Assembly (NCBI GenBank): GCA_003427395.1
Contig: BFEA01000002.1
Coordinates: 2,769,445 to 2,823,330, forward strand
Length of the DNA stretch: 53,886 nt
Direction of reading: 5' to 3'
Origin: Chara braunii
Taxonomy: Eukaryota; Streptophyta; Charophyceae; Charales; Characeae
Numbering within the stretch: the first letter of the stretch is position 1; each line of letters begins with the position of its first letter. The notes beneath the pieces were generated by a model. That model did no database searches. It was not told the origin of the DNA and saw only the letters and a program-made list of their open reading frames with translations. A program made the translations under genes and the position numbers. This document shows, one piece after another, positions 11,063-21,077 of the stretch.

Positions 11063-11074
11063 GCTCTGATACCA
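11063..11074 (-). other. Primer-binding site, initiator tRNA-Met type
   Basis: Minus-strand TGGTATCAGAGC matches the usual plant retrotransposon primer-binding site, complementary to the 3' end of initiator tRNA-Met. It lies just inside the 5' LTR and about 180 bases before the putative gag ATG. Confidence 0.9.
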
Positions 11075-11162
11075 ACCTCACGCCCCCTCGCGGCTTCCCG
11101 TATTGGGTCGCCGATCAGAGTTCTAAAAGGGGCGTGGCCGAGGATTTTTGGCCGTAGGGGTT

Positions 11163-11189
11163 GAGTCTCTCGGACGGAACGAGAGACTC
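11163..11189. repeat. Perfect 10-bp hairpin near the LTR end
   Basis: GAGTCTCTCG (11163-11172) and CGAGAGACTC (11180-11189) are exact reverse complements around a 7-base loop. The hairpin lies about 90 bases before the primer-binding site on the element's sense strand, so its RNA could fold in the leader. Confidence 0.75.
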
Positions 11190-11389
11190 TCGTTTCGTGC
11201 CAGAGGTTACCCCGGAGTCGAACTGTCGTCGCGAAGTCCCGTGGGGGTCACATTGCTCCGAAACGATAAAATCAGGAGGGTTTCCGCGAAAACGAACTGC
11301 CGTCATGCATCAGGACGCGAAAAGGCCTCAAGGGGAGAGGGCCATGGCGGCGGGAGACAAAACTTCGGCCATCAGGGGTTTGGGGGATA

Positions 11390-11510
11390 GGTGGTGGGTT
11401 CGAAGCCTTCAGCCCTCGTCATCGGCCTCACAAAGTGACCGAACCATCGGGTCTTTGCTGTAGAGGTGGTTGGTTCGAGGCCTTCAAGCCTCAGCATCGG
11501 ACTCACAGAG
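11390..11510 (+). repeat. Two 46-base direct repeats with B-box-like cores
   Basis: Copies start at 11390 and 11465, 75 bases apart, each beginning GGTGGT and holding GGTTCGAAGCC or GGTTCGAGGCC. These resemble the RNA polymerase III B box (GGTTCGANNCC). No convincing A box is seen, so they may be tRNA-derived fragments or simple duplication. Confidence 0.6.
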
Positions 11511-12756
11511 TTGGCGCGGAAGGTTCCAGGAGGATAAAGCGGCGGGAGGACTCGCCTGCATTCAAATTCGAAATTGCGCGGGCAGCGCCCCCACACTACG
11601 GAAAAGCTCGGGAAAACGTGTCGCTCCCTCGTATCCCAGGACCAATCGTCGCCAAGAACACGAGTCCCCCTGGCGACACCAGCGACAATCAAACTGCGGC
11701 CGCCACGCGGCGTGAGAGGCCGACCAGGGCAACACAGTCAAACCTGTATAAGGCAATATTAAAGTCGGGGGATCAAAACGCTCAATCAAGACAAACCCGT
11801 TCCCCCTTATATCACAAGCCCGAGGCGGGTCTTGCCATCACACTTGCTCCGTTCGCCTCAGCGCGCGCCGTACGTCCGCATCGCAGTAGAGGCTGTCGTC
11901 ATCTCTGATGGGGAAGGTCGATAGCGAGATGAGACGATCAGAGGTAGGGCAGGAATACTGGCAGGATCCCACGCTCGCGGTCATCCGAACCAACATCGAC
12001 TCCATACAACACTCGATGCAACCTTCTCTCTCAGGGTTAGTGCGTCGAAGGAAGATGGCGAAATCGAAGCTCTCTTCCCCTTGCGGGGGCGTCGACCGCG
12101 CGCGCGGACGCAGGCGGTTGATGTCACCGGTACGGGGACAAGAAGCTCAAAAAGGAAGGCGGGAGAGAGAGAGGGAGAGAGCTTACACCGAGAACGCGCG
12201 CGCGCGCGAAGGGCCGCGGAAGGGAGGGGAACAACGGGATGAACACACTCGTACTCCTAGGCAGACGGTCCCCCAGTTCAGTTTCCCCGTCCCCACCCGG
12301 ACAAGTACATACGCACATGCATGCAAACAATCAACAACCCTCGACAGGACATCTAATCATCCATAGACCTTCGATATCACTCATGCACACAACCAGCTCC
12401 CCATCACTCAGGGCTTCACACATACGACATGCATAGACAAAGCAGCAATGGAGATAAAAGCGAGTCCTTCTTGTACACAAAAATTTCAATTAACTACCGC
12501 CCCTAGGCGCAGCCTTCAAACCTCCCAAGACCACCGACCACCATAGCCACAAGGCCCTGCTGCGGCCGGCGTCAAATCCCCACCACTGCTCGGTCCCTCC
12601 GACTGCGTCGCCCCGAGACTACCGCNGGTCCACCCCACGTCGTCACTCCGCCCGTCCTTGGGCTCGTCGAGCCTGTTCGGCGCCGCAGACTTTCGCGCAT
12701 AGCTCGCGCAGCATTGTAGCCGAGATAAAAAAGAGGGAGAGGAGATTGTTGCGCGA

Positions 12757-12763
12757 ATTTATA
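12757..12763 (-). promoter_or_regulatory. TATA-like box in the 5' LTR
   Basis: Minus-strand TATAAAT, at the same place as in the 3' LTR. It lies about 590 bases after the LTR start and is a plausible U3 promoter for the element. Confidence 0.5.
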
Positions 12764-13355
12764 GCACAGGAGGCGGCGGGTTGTCAGCGCGAGGTGCGGG
12801 CAGCGCAGGGTGTAGATGAGCAGGACAGGAGAAAGGTGGGGAGTTAGGGGGTTCGACCCGCGGGGTTGCATGGTCCTACGTGATTGGGGTGTTCATCCAA
12901 GTGGTGCGCGTTTTCCCGCTCTCCACATTCATCCGAGCATCCCAACTACGCGGCCAATCACTTCGCGGAGAAGATGGGGCAAGGATTAAGCTGGGCGAAG
13001 GGGAAGACGAAGAGTCTGGCATGGGGGAAATGCGCGCAGCAAGAAGGAAAGATGGCGCGGGAATGCAAAGCATGAAACGGGGGTGCGAGACGCGCGAAGA
13101 AGTCGGGGCTTAGGCGCGGGCGCGCAAAAATTCAAAAAGTCCCCACCGAAACCGTTTCTTGGTTTTCATGCCGCGGCCGCTATTCGCCCGCGCGGGAGTT
13201 ATTAACCAAACAAAATGGAAAAGCCGTTTCGAAAAGAAAACAAAAGCAAAAAGAAAGAAAAACCCCTGTTTGTCCGCATCCGTGGCTCGGGGCTTCCGCG
13301 GAGTTTTACCTCAGGGATACGACAAGCCGCGCAGTACGGATCTAAGCTTATCACA

Positions 13356-14035
13356 AGCTACCTTTAAAGGCTCGTAAACATGCACCTGCGCCTTTTCAAA
13401 ATGGTCTAGCACGTTTGCTACCGGCCCAAGCCTGAATTGAAGGCTCTTACGACTTAAACCGGTGTGAGTCATATTATGCATCGGGTGAACTACCGCTTTT
13501 AACGTTACGTGAAGGGGAAATGTCATGAAAAGATGTTGTAGGTGGGTGAGGAGGGCTCCGCCTCCCCCCTTAACTGCTTTTCTTTCAACATCTCTTGTGT
13601 TTTTCAACTGCAATTAGCTCTCAAGGAAAAATGACATGACAAGATGTTGTAGTAAGCGAGCATGACTACTATGTCCCCTCCCTCTGCACCTATTGTCCTT
13701 CCTTAATTGTGTAGTAAAAGGGAGCACAATCCTTTTTTGCTAAACAATAAATAAAAAACAATGTCAACGAGAGAAAAAACGAAATACCAAACCATATATG
13801 TTTTTATACTATGACGATTTTTCTATGAAACTACAAGAACCTACGTAAATGAATATAGTACTTATAGTGAGGCTAATAAAAACTTCCTAAGGATGCATTT
13901 GAGCAGCAGATTGTGGTCCTAAAAACACGCGCTTGGGATTACTTGACAAACCTGTTGTTATAGTGTTATAAGTATATAAAGATGAAATAACAAGTTTATA
14001 ATCATAATTATATTTAAATTTGATTGTAACGTATT
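13356..14035. other. Flanking DNA, no gene recognised
   Basis: It begins at the retrotransposon edge and turns AT-rich after about 13680. Two diverged copies of a segment containing AAGATGTTGTAG occur at about 13520-13548 and 13627-13655. A 100-codon minus-strand open frame at 13311-13613 overlaps the LTR edge and matches nothing I know. Confidence 0.5.
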
Positions 14036-14790
14036 ATAATCAAAAGGTATTATGCTTTGTGAACTTTCATATGTGTTGAATGAGTATGGGTCTCGCTCCA
14101 CTACCACCCACTCTTCGAATTTGGAGACTTGGATATTGCTCCACTTGTGGGTCACATAAATTCTTTTGTCGAGCTGCCATTTTTGACTCTCTAACCACTC
14201 TCCAACTTTGGTGAGTTCACTTCCTGTAAAAAAGGTTATTTGAAGAGTCGTCAAAAAATTCACCATGAGTCTGGGCGGACAAAGTTTTGGTGATGTTGTG
14301 TCTTCTAGTGTCATCATTGTGTCTTGTAGTCCAGTGTTGAATTAAAGAGTCCTTGGACAGTCCAACCGTGGAGAGTAAGTGAAGCGATGATGAATTTTTT
14401 GCATGTTTTTAGAGTCTGATGGCTCTCCAAGTACTCTCTATTTTGTTTAAGAGTGGAGGGTAGTGAAGTGAGACCCAATGTACTTGTCAGTTGGAGTTGC
14501 ACTCACCGAATACAAAGACATATATGTTTCTGTCGTCGTTTGTCATTTTTTTTATTTTTTTTTCCTAAATATGAAGTAACCAACCATAATCAAAATGTAT
14601 TATGCTTTGTGAAATTTCATCTGTGTTGAATGACTATGGGTCTCGCTCCGCTACCACTCACTCTCCGAATTCCGAGACTTGGATATTGCTTCACTTACTC
14701 TATGAAATGGTTCAATAAAGTGAGACCTAATCTGCTTGTTGGCTGGAGTTGCACTTAAGGAATGCACAAAACACATATATTTGTGTTGCC
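14036..14790. repeat. Diverged duplication, second copy internally deleted
   Basis: The first copy (14036-14540) and second copy (14586-14790) share a left part with TATTATGCTTTGTGAA and TGGGTCTCGCTCC, and a right part with AGTGAGACC and TTGGAGTTGCACT or CTGGAGTTGCACT. About 300 bases of the first copy are missing from the second. Within each copy the TGGGTCTC segment and the downstream GAGACC segment are inverted relative to each other, suggesting a small inverted-repeat transposon and its deletion derivative. Confidence 0.65.
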
Positions 14791-14867
14791 ATTTCTTTAC
14801 GATGTGAGGTACATGCCTATAAATGTTGAAGTCATTTTGCTTATAAAAAAAAAAAAAAAAAGAACCA

Positions 14868-15530
14868 AATATGTCGGTGTCAAAACGTGATCGCCCACTC
14901 ACTATTTTGTTTTTTTCACTTTTTACTTTTTATTTTAATTTTTTGTTTTCACTTTTGAAACTTTTTTACAGAGTTTTATATATGTGAAGTACACATCTGT
15001 AAATTTTCAGGGCATTTGGTTTTGCCGAAACAAAATGAAAAATCGCCAAAGATGGCGGTGTCGAAAATGTGCCCTGTCACTCACTTATGTTAATGTTCTT
15101 TTCATTTTTTTTTATTTTTTTAATTAAATTATTAGTTTTATTTTTTTATTTAATTGTTATTTTTAATTTGGTCAGGAATTTTGATGTAATGCTCAAGTGT
15201 TTTTTTTTTTTTTTTTTTTTTTTTTTCGGTGTTCGGTCCGAACGGCCAAACACATCCCCAAGGGGTCCCGTACGTTCGGATTCAGGCGTTCGGTCCGACC
15301 GAACGGCAGTTACCCTGTATATATATAGATACATATATAACCTGTATATATATACATACATATATGCATATATATGTATATATGGCGGTGTCAGAAACGT
15401 GCTCGCTCACTCACTAATTATAATTCTTTTTTCATTTTTTCTTATTTTTTTTATTAAGTTATCAGTTTTAGTTTCTTGTATTTAATTTTTATTTCAAATT
15501 TGGTCAGGATTTTGGATGTAATGCTCAAGC
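14868..15530. repeat. Three diverged copies of an AT-rich unit
   Basis: Units start at about 14869, 15052 and 15382. Each begins with GTCGGTGTC or GGCGGTGTC, followed by CACTCACT and long T-rich tracts. The last two also share GGTCAGGA and GATGTAATGCTCAAG about 130 bases on. The retroposon-like sequence at 15200-15314 sits between the last two copies. Confidence 0.7.
15200..15314 (-). mobile_element. Short retroposon-like sequence with poly-A tail, copy 1
   Basis: On the minus strand it begins GGTAACTGCCGTTCGG, contains GGGGATGTGTTTGGCCG, and ends in about 27 A residues. A related copy lies at 17925-18047 in the same orientation. It is rich in GTTCGG/CCGAAC inverted repeats, including CGTTCGGTC-C-GACCGAACG. 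A TA-rich tract follows on the plus side. The poly-A tail suggests retroposition, but no target-site duplication was established. Confidence 0.5.
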
Positions 15531-16200
15531 AAATGACGACGTTTGGATGTCAGGAGCTCGCTAACGGGGCCGACGAAATCTATCTGCCTCGATTGCCAAA
15601 ACTTAATACTGGCGTGACCATGGTGGAAGAGAGAAGAACACTGGGGTGTTAGGGGGGTATGTCGAGGGAGCTGTGACATGCTCTTGGTCATAGCTGGTTT
15701 CACTTGACTTTTGTCATGATTCCTAGTTTGGTGGAGGAAGAAGAGCATGAAATGTGGGGGTCATCTGCGGGTGGGATCCGAACGCTGCATGATACGTGAC
15801 GAGATCGATTGGGGGTTATGCCCCTCGATCTTTGATATACATGTTTCTGTGGGGGTCTCCAACCCTTACACTTTTGCCAGGGTCAGCCCACGAAGGTGAG
15901 GGAGACATGCTTCTCATGATTCGCTGCATAGCGGGTGTGCGTGGGGATTTCGCTTGCAATCTCTAACAGGAGCGCAAATCAACTTCGCAAATTGGGTATG
16001 CTCACCTGTCGTGGCCTGTGTTATATTTTTCTCTTTTTTTATTTGATTATATTTCATTTATTTATATTACTATTTCAATTTATACTTTTAAACGATTTGT
16101 ATTAACTTTGGAGTTAGCTGTCGTAATTTTTTGCGATTCTTGTGTAACGTTTTACATGCGATGAAATGAAAAAGAGAGTGTCACTTGTAGAAACGTCATT
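15531..16200. other. AT-rich intergenic DNA, nothing recognised
   Basis: No gene, RNA or strong repeat is visible. Short open frames have no motif and look like chance. Confidence 0.4.
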
Positions 16201-16247
16201 ATGGTGGTGGTGGGGTTTCCTTGTGAGAAGGTGCAGGTGGAAGTGGT

Positions 16248-16680
16248 TTCCCTAAATCGCGAGGAGGTGGGTGGGTTTGCGGGGTTTTTGACACCTGCCA
16301 CAGGGGAGGTAGGGTATTGCCGCTTAGACGTTGAATTTGGGTCAGGTATTCATTTCATCTCAATAGGCTGGTGCCAGCTGTCATATAAATTCTTGAGGTA
16401 AAATGGTGAGCATTGCTCCAGTGGGACTTCGTCATGGAAGGTGGCGAAGCATCTGTAGGGGCTGTATGCAGACTGAGGGAGAGGCTTTCCCTAAATCACG
16501 AGGAGGTGGGTGGGTGGGTTTTGTGAGGCTTTTCGGCCCCTGCCGTGCGGGAGGTGGGGTAATCCCCTTGTTAGTCAAAACAACATTGTGGTGGGAGTTG
16601 GTGTTTTTTGTAATGAAGAGTTTGGGGAGGTGCTATCCGCTTTGAATCGCAAGGAGGTGGGTAGGTACTGGGGGGTCTTT
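16248..16680 (+). repeat. Three copies of a G-rich repeat
   Basis: Copies of a segment reading TTCCCTAAATCGCGAGGAGG or close to it, then GTGGGTGGG, start at about 16248, 16487 and 16635. Surrounding sequence (CCTGCC...GGGAGGT) is also partly shared, indicating old duplication. Confidence 0.6.
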
Positions 16681-16917
16681 GTTAGCAGTTTGGGCCCTGT
16701 GAGCACAGACCAGTGTCGCGCGGGTGGCACGTTACCAGTGCTTTGAGGAATATATATGACCACTATGTGGAAAAGTGTTTACTTTTTGTTTCTTTTTGTT
16801 TTTGTTTTCATGGCGTTGTAGTGCCCTGCCAGCCAGGCAGGGCAAATTTCACTGGGTGGCTCGTAACTGTCTCAGAGTTGTAGCATCCTGTGTACGTCCT
16901 GAATCACAGTACAAGGG

Positions 16918-16918
<1 letters not shown>

Positions 16919-16948
<30 letters not shown>

Positions 16949-16951
16949 NTC
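16919..16951. repeat. Poly-T tract with an ambiguous base
   Basis: About 28 T residues followed by an N at 16949. The tract may be the tail of a minus-strand retroposon or a sequencing-difficult homopolymer. Confidence 0.7.
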
Positions 16952-17477
16952 AGTTACACGCCCTCACTGAGGGCACAGTCACACGAGCACCTCACAGAAT
17001 TTATCGGGAGGTTATCGAGGCTTTCAGGAAGTTTCTTTTTTTTTTTTCCTTCTTTTTCTTCCTCTTGTTCCTTCTTGGATCGAAGTGCCCCGGCTTGACA
17101 AAACTCGGTGCGCAGTGAAAGTCAGGCTCAACAAAAACACGGTCGAAGGTAGTGGTGGTTTAAGGTTTTTTATTTTTTAAAAATATTGGTTGGGAATTCG
17201 GGTATGACTCCCAGGCAAAAGTTGTTTGTGTCATTATTCTGCACGACATACATTTTTTCAGATTTTTTTGTTACGTCCTCGTGCGTGCGATTTTGGGTTC
17301 GTACGCGTACGTTGGAATACGTACACGTACGCACTGCATATGCGTACGGCGTGCTACCCAGCTCTGGATGAATAGTGGACATGATCGCCTAACGCTGACG
17401 ACTGGTTCCCTTTCTATGGTTTATATTTGTTTTCTTCAGTAGTTGTTTTTTTGTTGATTTTTTATTGATGTTTTTTT

Positions 17478-17640
17478 GTTAATTAGGTATTCAAGCATGT
17501 ATAGGTCGAAATTGTTGCGATTGAGAAGGAAATTTGTATAGATATGAAATTTCTGTGATTGTTTTCGTTAATTAGATATTCAAGGAATGTACAGGTTGGA
17601 TTTGTTGCGACTGTCTTTGTTAATTAGATATTACGGTAGA
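17478..17640 (+). repeat. Degenerate tandem repeat, about 2.5 units
   Basis: GTTAATTAG-GTATTC or -ATATTC begins units at 17478, 17567 and 17619. The first two continue with a shared ATGTA-AGGT and TTGTTGCGA segment. Confidence 0.65.
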
Positions 17641-17924
17641 TCAGTATGAAATCCTTATTTATTTCATCTCTTCGTGATAACTTAAATTTTGGTGAAAACT
17701 TTCATTGATTTTTTTCATTTGTCAGGGCTGTGGAGTTGGATGTGGGGTGAAATCTAGGGGTGCTCACCATGTGCTTGGCCGGTGCGGCTTGCCAATTGAG
17801 GGACCCACCTACTTTGTATGGGACGCCGAACCGAATTCCCGACTTGACAAAAAAAAAAATGTTGCTTTGTTTTTTTTTTTCTCTTCATAACATATTTATT
17901 TTTCACTTTTTTTTGAATTGTCTC

Positions 17925-18046
17925 GTTTTTTTTCTTTTCTTTTTGGTCCGCGTTCAGCCCAGACGGCGAAACACATCCCCAGGGGATCCCGTACGTCCGA
18001 GCGTTCGAATTTGGGCGTTTGGCCCGTACGAAATACAACGATTACC

Positions 18047-18047
<1 letters not shown>
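17925..18047 (-). mobile_element. Short retroposon-like sequence with A-rich tail, copy 2
   Basis: It is related to 15200-15314: minus-strand GGTAATCG start, GGGGATGTGTTTCGCCG core, then an A-rich tail. A (TA)n tract borders it on the plus side, as in copy 1. The shared architecture supports a small dispersed family. Confidence 0.5.
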
Positions 18048-18078
<31 letters not shown>

Positions 18079-18079
18079 T
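18048..18079. repeat. (TA)n microsatellite
   Basis: Alternating TA run next to the foldback element. AT-rich simple sequence also borders the other side of that element. Confidence 0.85.
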
Positions 18080-18339
18080 CACAAACAGAACTGCCCGGTA
18101 AACCGTAGGCAGAGAGAGAGAAGAGGACAACAAACGAGGGGCTGTGACAAACTGTTTCGTCGGAGTTTCACCGACTCATCAGGAGGCTGTGTATATATAC
18201 ATACATATATATACAGACTGTTGAGGGTTCAACCTCCTGATGAGCCGGTGAAACTCCGACGAAACAGTTTGTCACAACCCCTCGTTTGTTGTCCTCTTCT
18301 CTCTCTCTGCCTACGGTTTTCCGGGCAGTTCTGTTTGTG
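18080..18339. mobile_element. Foldback element with 108-bp arms
   Basis: Arm 18080-18187 and arm 18232-18339 are reverse complements with only a few mismatches, around a 44-base AT-rich loop. The arms begin CACAAACAGAACTGCCCGG. A third, more diverged single copy of the same unit lies at about 18560-18690 and includes part of the loop-side sequence (CAGTCTGT). The foldback is therefore two head-to-head units. It could be a foldback or MITE-type element, or a source of double-stranded RNA if transcribed. No coding capacity. Confidence 0.85.
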
Positions 18340-18394
18340 ACGATATATATACATATATATAGATATAAATATATTTGTTTTAATTTAAGACAGA

Positions 18395-18458
18395 GCCTAC
18401 GATCGGATTTGAACCGAAGGCCTTTCCCTTACCAAGGTAATGCTCTACCGCCTAAGCA
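18395..18458 (-). pseudogene. tRNA-Thr-like sequence, copy 1
   Basis: The minus strand has a D-arm-like GGCGGTAGAGC, an anticodon-loop-like TTGGTAA that would read GGT (Thr), and a perfect B box GGTTCAAATCC. The 5' acceptor half does not pair with the 3' half (CGTAGGC), so it is not a functional tRNA. It is tRNA-derived, perhaps the head of a SINE. Confidence 0.55.
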
Positions 18459-18473
18459 AGGTTATAAAACGGA

Positions 18474-18533
18474 GCCTCGAATTGCGGTTTGAACCGAAGG
18501 CCTTTCCCTTACCAAAGAAATGCTCTACCACCT
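18474..18533 (-). pseudogene. tRNA-Thr-like sequence, copy 2
   Basis: Diverged repeat of the previous sequence 79 bases away, sharing GGTAGAGCATT, TTGGTAAGGGAAAGGCC and a weaker B box GGTTCAAACCG. The pair arose by tandem duplication and lies between two copies of the foldback unit. Confidence 0.5.
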
Positions 18534-18559
18534 ATATACATGTATATATATATATATAC

Positions 18560-18690
18560 TATCATTAAACATAATTGCCCGCTAAACTGTAAGTAGAGAG
18601 GGAGAAGAAAAATGAGGGGTTGGGAGAAACTGTTTCGTTGGAGTTGCACGGACTCATCGCAAGGATGAACCCTCAAACAGTCTGTAGAGT
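18560..18690 (-). repeat. Single diverged copy of the foldback unit
   Basis: It shares TTGCCCGCTAAACTGTA, GAAACTGTTTCGT, GGACTCATC and a final ACAGTCTGT with one unit of 18080-18339, in the order seen on the minus strand of that element's second arm. Confidence 0.65.
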
Positions 18691-20356
18691 CCCCTAATTG
18701 ATTACAATGTAAGTGAAAATCCACCTTAACCCCGATTGTGGTTAAGCATCAGTGACTTCCCGACAACCGATACCCTGAGGTGGGCACCAACCACTACCCT
18801 CGAGGTACGTATGCCAAAAATGAAAGCAAACTATCACTCCCTCATTTCCATGTGGTGTAGGGTTGCCACTGACCTTCGCAAATTTATGGCATGTTGTTGT
18901 TTTCATTCTCCTTTCTGTGTACGCTGTATACTACGGATATTTGTCGCCTCTTTGCTTTTTGTAGGAAATTCGGTAGTTTGATACTTTTTATGCGCGTATT
19001 TAGCAAGCACACATAAGTTTCTAAATTTGTTTTCATTAGACCCCCACATTCACATATTGGAATATAAAGGCTATGCCGAGTGCCATCCTTTCCTCAAGTG
19101 GCTCTTGGTGCGTTTCCATTTTTTTATTTTTTACAGCCCTCTCTTCTCTTTTTTTTTGCATCTTCTTGATTTTTTTTTGGGTGCACATTTTGTTGCTAGC
19201 AAGCTTCAGTTACGATCACCACCTTTATCTTTTTTGGCATCCTCTATGCTCCTGCTCTTCGCACATTTTTTTGCATCCTCTATATATATTTGCCTCTATG
19301 TAGAAAAGAAACCTAGACGCTCATTGAACGAACCCCGTGGAAATCATGTAACCTATGAATTGAGAATTCATAAGAAAACAAAATTGAAGGTTTTTTTTTT
19401 TTCCTTTTGCATTCTCAATTCATAGGCTACATGATTTCCATGGTGTTCATTCAATTACCGTTCCAGTTTCTTTTCTACATGTAAGCAAAAACGCACATCT
19501 TGGCCGCCATTATTTGTTTTGAACGGCGCCTCTGCACGCACGGCGCCCCCGAGTTTGGCTTGTGGCGACAAAAAGATTCTGCAAGGCCGGGGCCGTGTAC
19601 TAACACTTTTTATGATATGATAAAAATGCGAAACCAGTGGACTCTTGGTCACGTCCACCTAATGCCAAAGTTTGATTAACGACTGTTTCTCCTCGAGGAA
19701 TACCAGATTTTCACGAGGCTGATTTTGAGCGGCCATCCAAGCACAAATCAGGCTCCCAACAAGGCGCTGGGGTAAAGACAGATGGCGCCTGTACGAAGTC
19801 ACTCAAGGCTTTCCACGCCGAGGGAAAACGCTTCTGTGAGCTTCCAGGCAAAAAGTGCAGCAATTCGAACATCTCCGCCAAATCGCTGGACAAGACGTAT
19901 TTTGAGGTAACATGTTTCTTTATTTTTTATAGTAACTGTAAAGAAGATTGATTGCATACTAATTTGCTTATTCATTCTTGATTCTAATCACACGTAGTCT
20001 ACAACAAAACTATGCACAGAGTTTCTCTGTGGATCTTGGAAATAAAAGTTGGGTTTAGGATTCCCCGATTTGTCACAAAACACTAAAGCTGCCAGGCAGT
20101 GAACCACTTTCCGCATATAAACGAGTAAACGTGACGCGACCTGCTTGTTGAACACGTACAATTCTTGAATTCTTGCATCTTTTTTTAAGTTTTTTATTTG
20201 TCGACTTAAATTTTCTTGCGACGATTCATAGATCTCTGTAAACTGAATTGGAGATTTGTTTCTTGGATAGTAGAATCATTTCGTTCATACCATCGGATGG
20301 TTGGAAACATTAACACCACACATATCCCATACGAAAACGATATATTAACTGAGGTC
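18691..20356. other. Intergenic DNA with one hairpin
   Basis: Apart from the inverted repeat listed separately (19338-19440), no gene or RNA is recognised. The sequence is AT-rich, with T-rich runs at 19100-19180. Confidence 0.4.
19338..19440. repeat. Inverted repeat with 30-bp arms
   Basis: Arms 19338-19367 and 19411-19440 are reverse complements with one mismatch (ends TGGAAATCATG/CATGATTTCCA). Weaker pairing extends outward to GAAAAGAAAC at about 19303 and GTTTCTTTTC at about 19470. The loop is T-rich. It may be a small foldback transposon or a hairpin RNA source. Confidence 0.75.
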
Positions 20357-20360
20357 TTAC

Positions 20361-20487
20361 ACCACCAGTACCTCCACGTTTTTAGGCCGGTAACGCGGTG
20401 GCTGAATCGGTGCGTCGTAGAGGTCCATATGCATTTGCCTCAGAGACTACACAGAGGGGGCCTTAGACCAACTGAGGTACTGGTGGT
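20361..20487. mobile_element. MITE with TTAA-type target site, copy 1
   Basis: Terminal inverted repeats ACCACCAGTACCTC (20361-20374) and GAGGTACTGGTGGT (20474-20487) are exact. The right flank is TTAA and the left flank TTAC, one change from TTAA. The sister copy at 42219-42369 shares the terminal ACCACCAGTAC and has intact TTAA on both sides. It is non-coding, 127 bp. Confidence 0.75.
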
Positions 20488-21077
20488 TTAATAATTCTTC
20501 AGGATTTCCAGATCCAATGAGAATAAAAAACCTTAAGGACAAGATATTGATACTCCTCTCTCTACAGTATTCCAACCAGAAGCAGCTGCATCCAATAAAA
20601 CAACAACTAAGTGATCATCTAATAGATTTACTTCATCAACGTTAGCCAACAGTGTTCTTTACTTTATAAGAAAGATTAGTGTTCTTTACTTTATATAAGA
20701 AAGATTATGTTTACCTTTTATTTCAAAGGATTATGATTTGATGTTTTCATCTATGTGATTACTATGCGGGTGAGTTTTCATATTTCAAGGACAGCGCTTA
20801 GAGGAATAGTCTCCTGTCTTTTATCAATTTTTGAATTTTTTTTCTAATATTAATATATTATAGCAATGTTTTTTATACTGGAGACTTTTCGACTTCAAAA
20901 AGAGAACACAGAAAAATAAATTAACTAAAAATAAAAATGGCAAGTAGTATTGGTATCAGACCCGCTGAAATCAGCAGTATCATCCGTAAAAAAAATCAAA
21001 GAATATAACCAAGAAGTAAAAATTCAAAATTGTCAATATTGACACAGTTCTTCGCAGGGGACATGCGTCATTGCGTA

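Larger units (their letters stand above)
1607..13355 (-). mobile_element. Ty3/gypsy LTR retrotransposon (decayed, minus strand)
   Basis: Read on the minus strand the order is 5' LTR (13355 to about 11075), primer-binding site (11074-11063), gag, protease, reverse transcriptase, RNase H, a linker with a PHD-like finger, integrase, a third ORF, and a 3' LTR starting at 3039. RT before integrase defines the Ty3/gypsy (Metaviridae-type) order. From the CCHC domain to RNase H the coding region lies in a single frame interrupted by in-frame stops at 9535, 9205, 8695, 7651 and 7012. Frameshifts occur in gag, in the linker and in ORF3. The copy is therefore not autonomous now. No chromodomain is visible at the end of integrase. 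The 3' LTR is truncated, so the left target-site duplication cannot be read. Confidence 0.93.
11075..13355 (-). repeat. 5' LTR, about 2.3 kb
   Basis: The outer end is fixed at 13355 by the end of homology to the 3' LTR (minus-strand start TGTGATAAGC). The inner end is inferred from the primer-binding site, although no CA dinucleotide sits at the expected border. The part 11922-13355 is shared with 1607-3039; the part 11075-11921 has no partner in this window. The LTR includes a TATA-like box, GA-rich tracts, a GC dinucleotide run near 12196 and one ambiguous base at 12626. Host-like sequence starts at 13356 with AGCTACC. Confidence 0.75.

Noticed and set aside
17290-17345. GTACG-rich palindromes as a regulatory site
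   Set aside because: Short, isolated GTACGCGTACG-type symmetry without any gene nearby; probably simple sequence.
18395-18533. Functional tRNA-Thr genes
   Set aside because: Anticodon and T-arm features are present, but the acceptor stem does not pair in copy 1 and copy 2 has a degenerate B box.
20940-20990. Start of large-subunit rRNA (GACCCGCTGAA-like motif)
   Set aside because: Only about a dozen bases match and the following sequence does not continue as rRNA.
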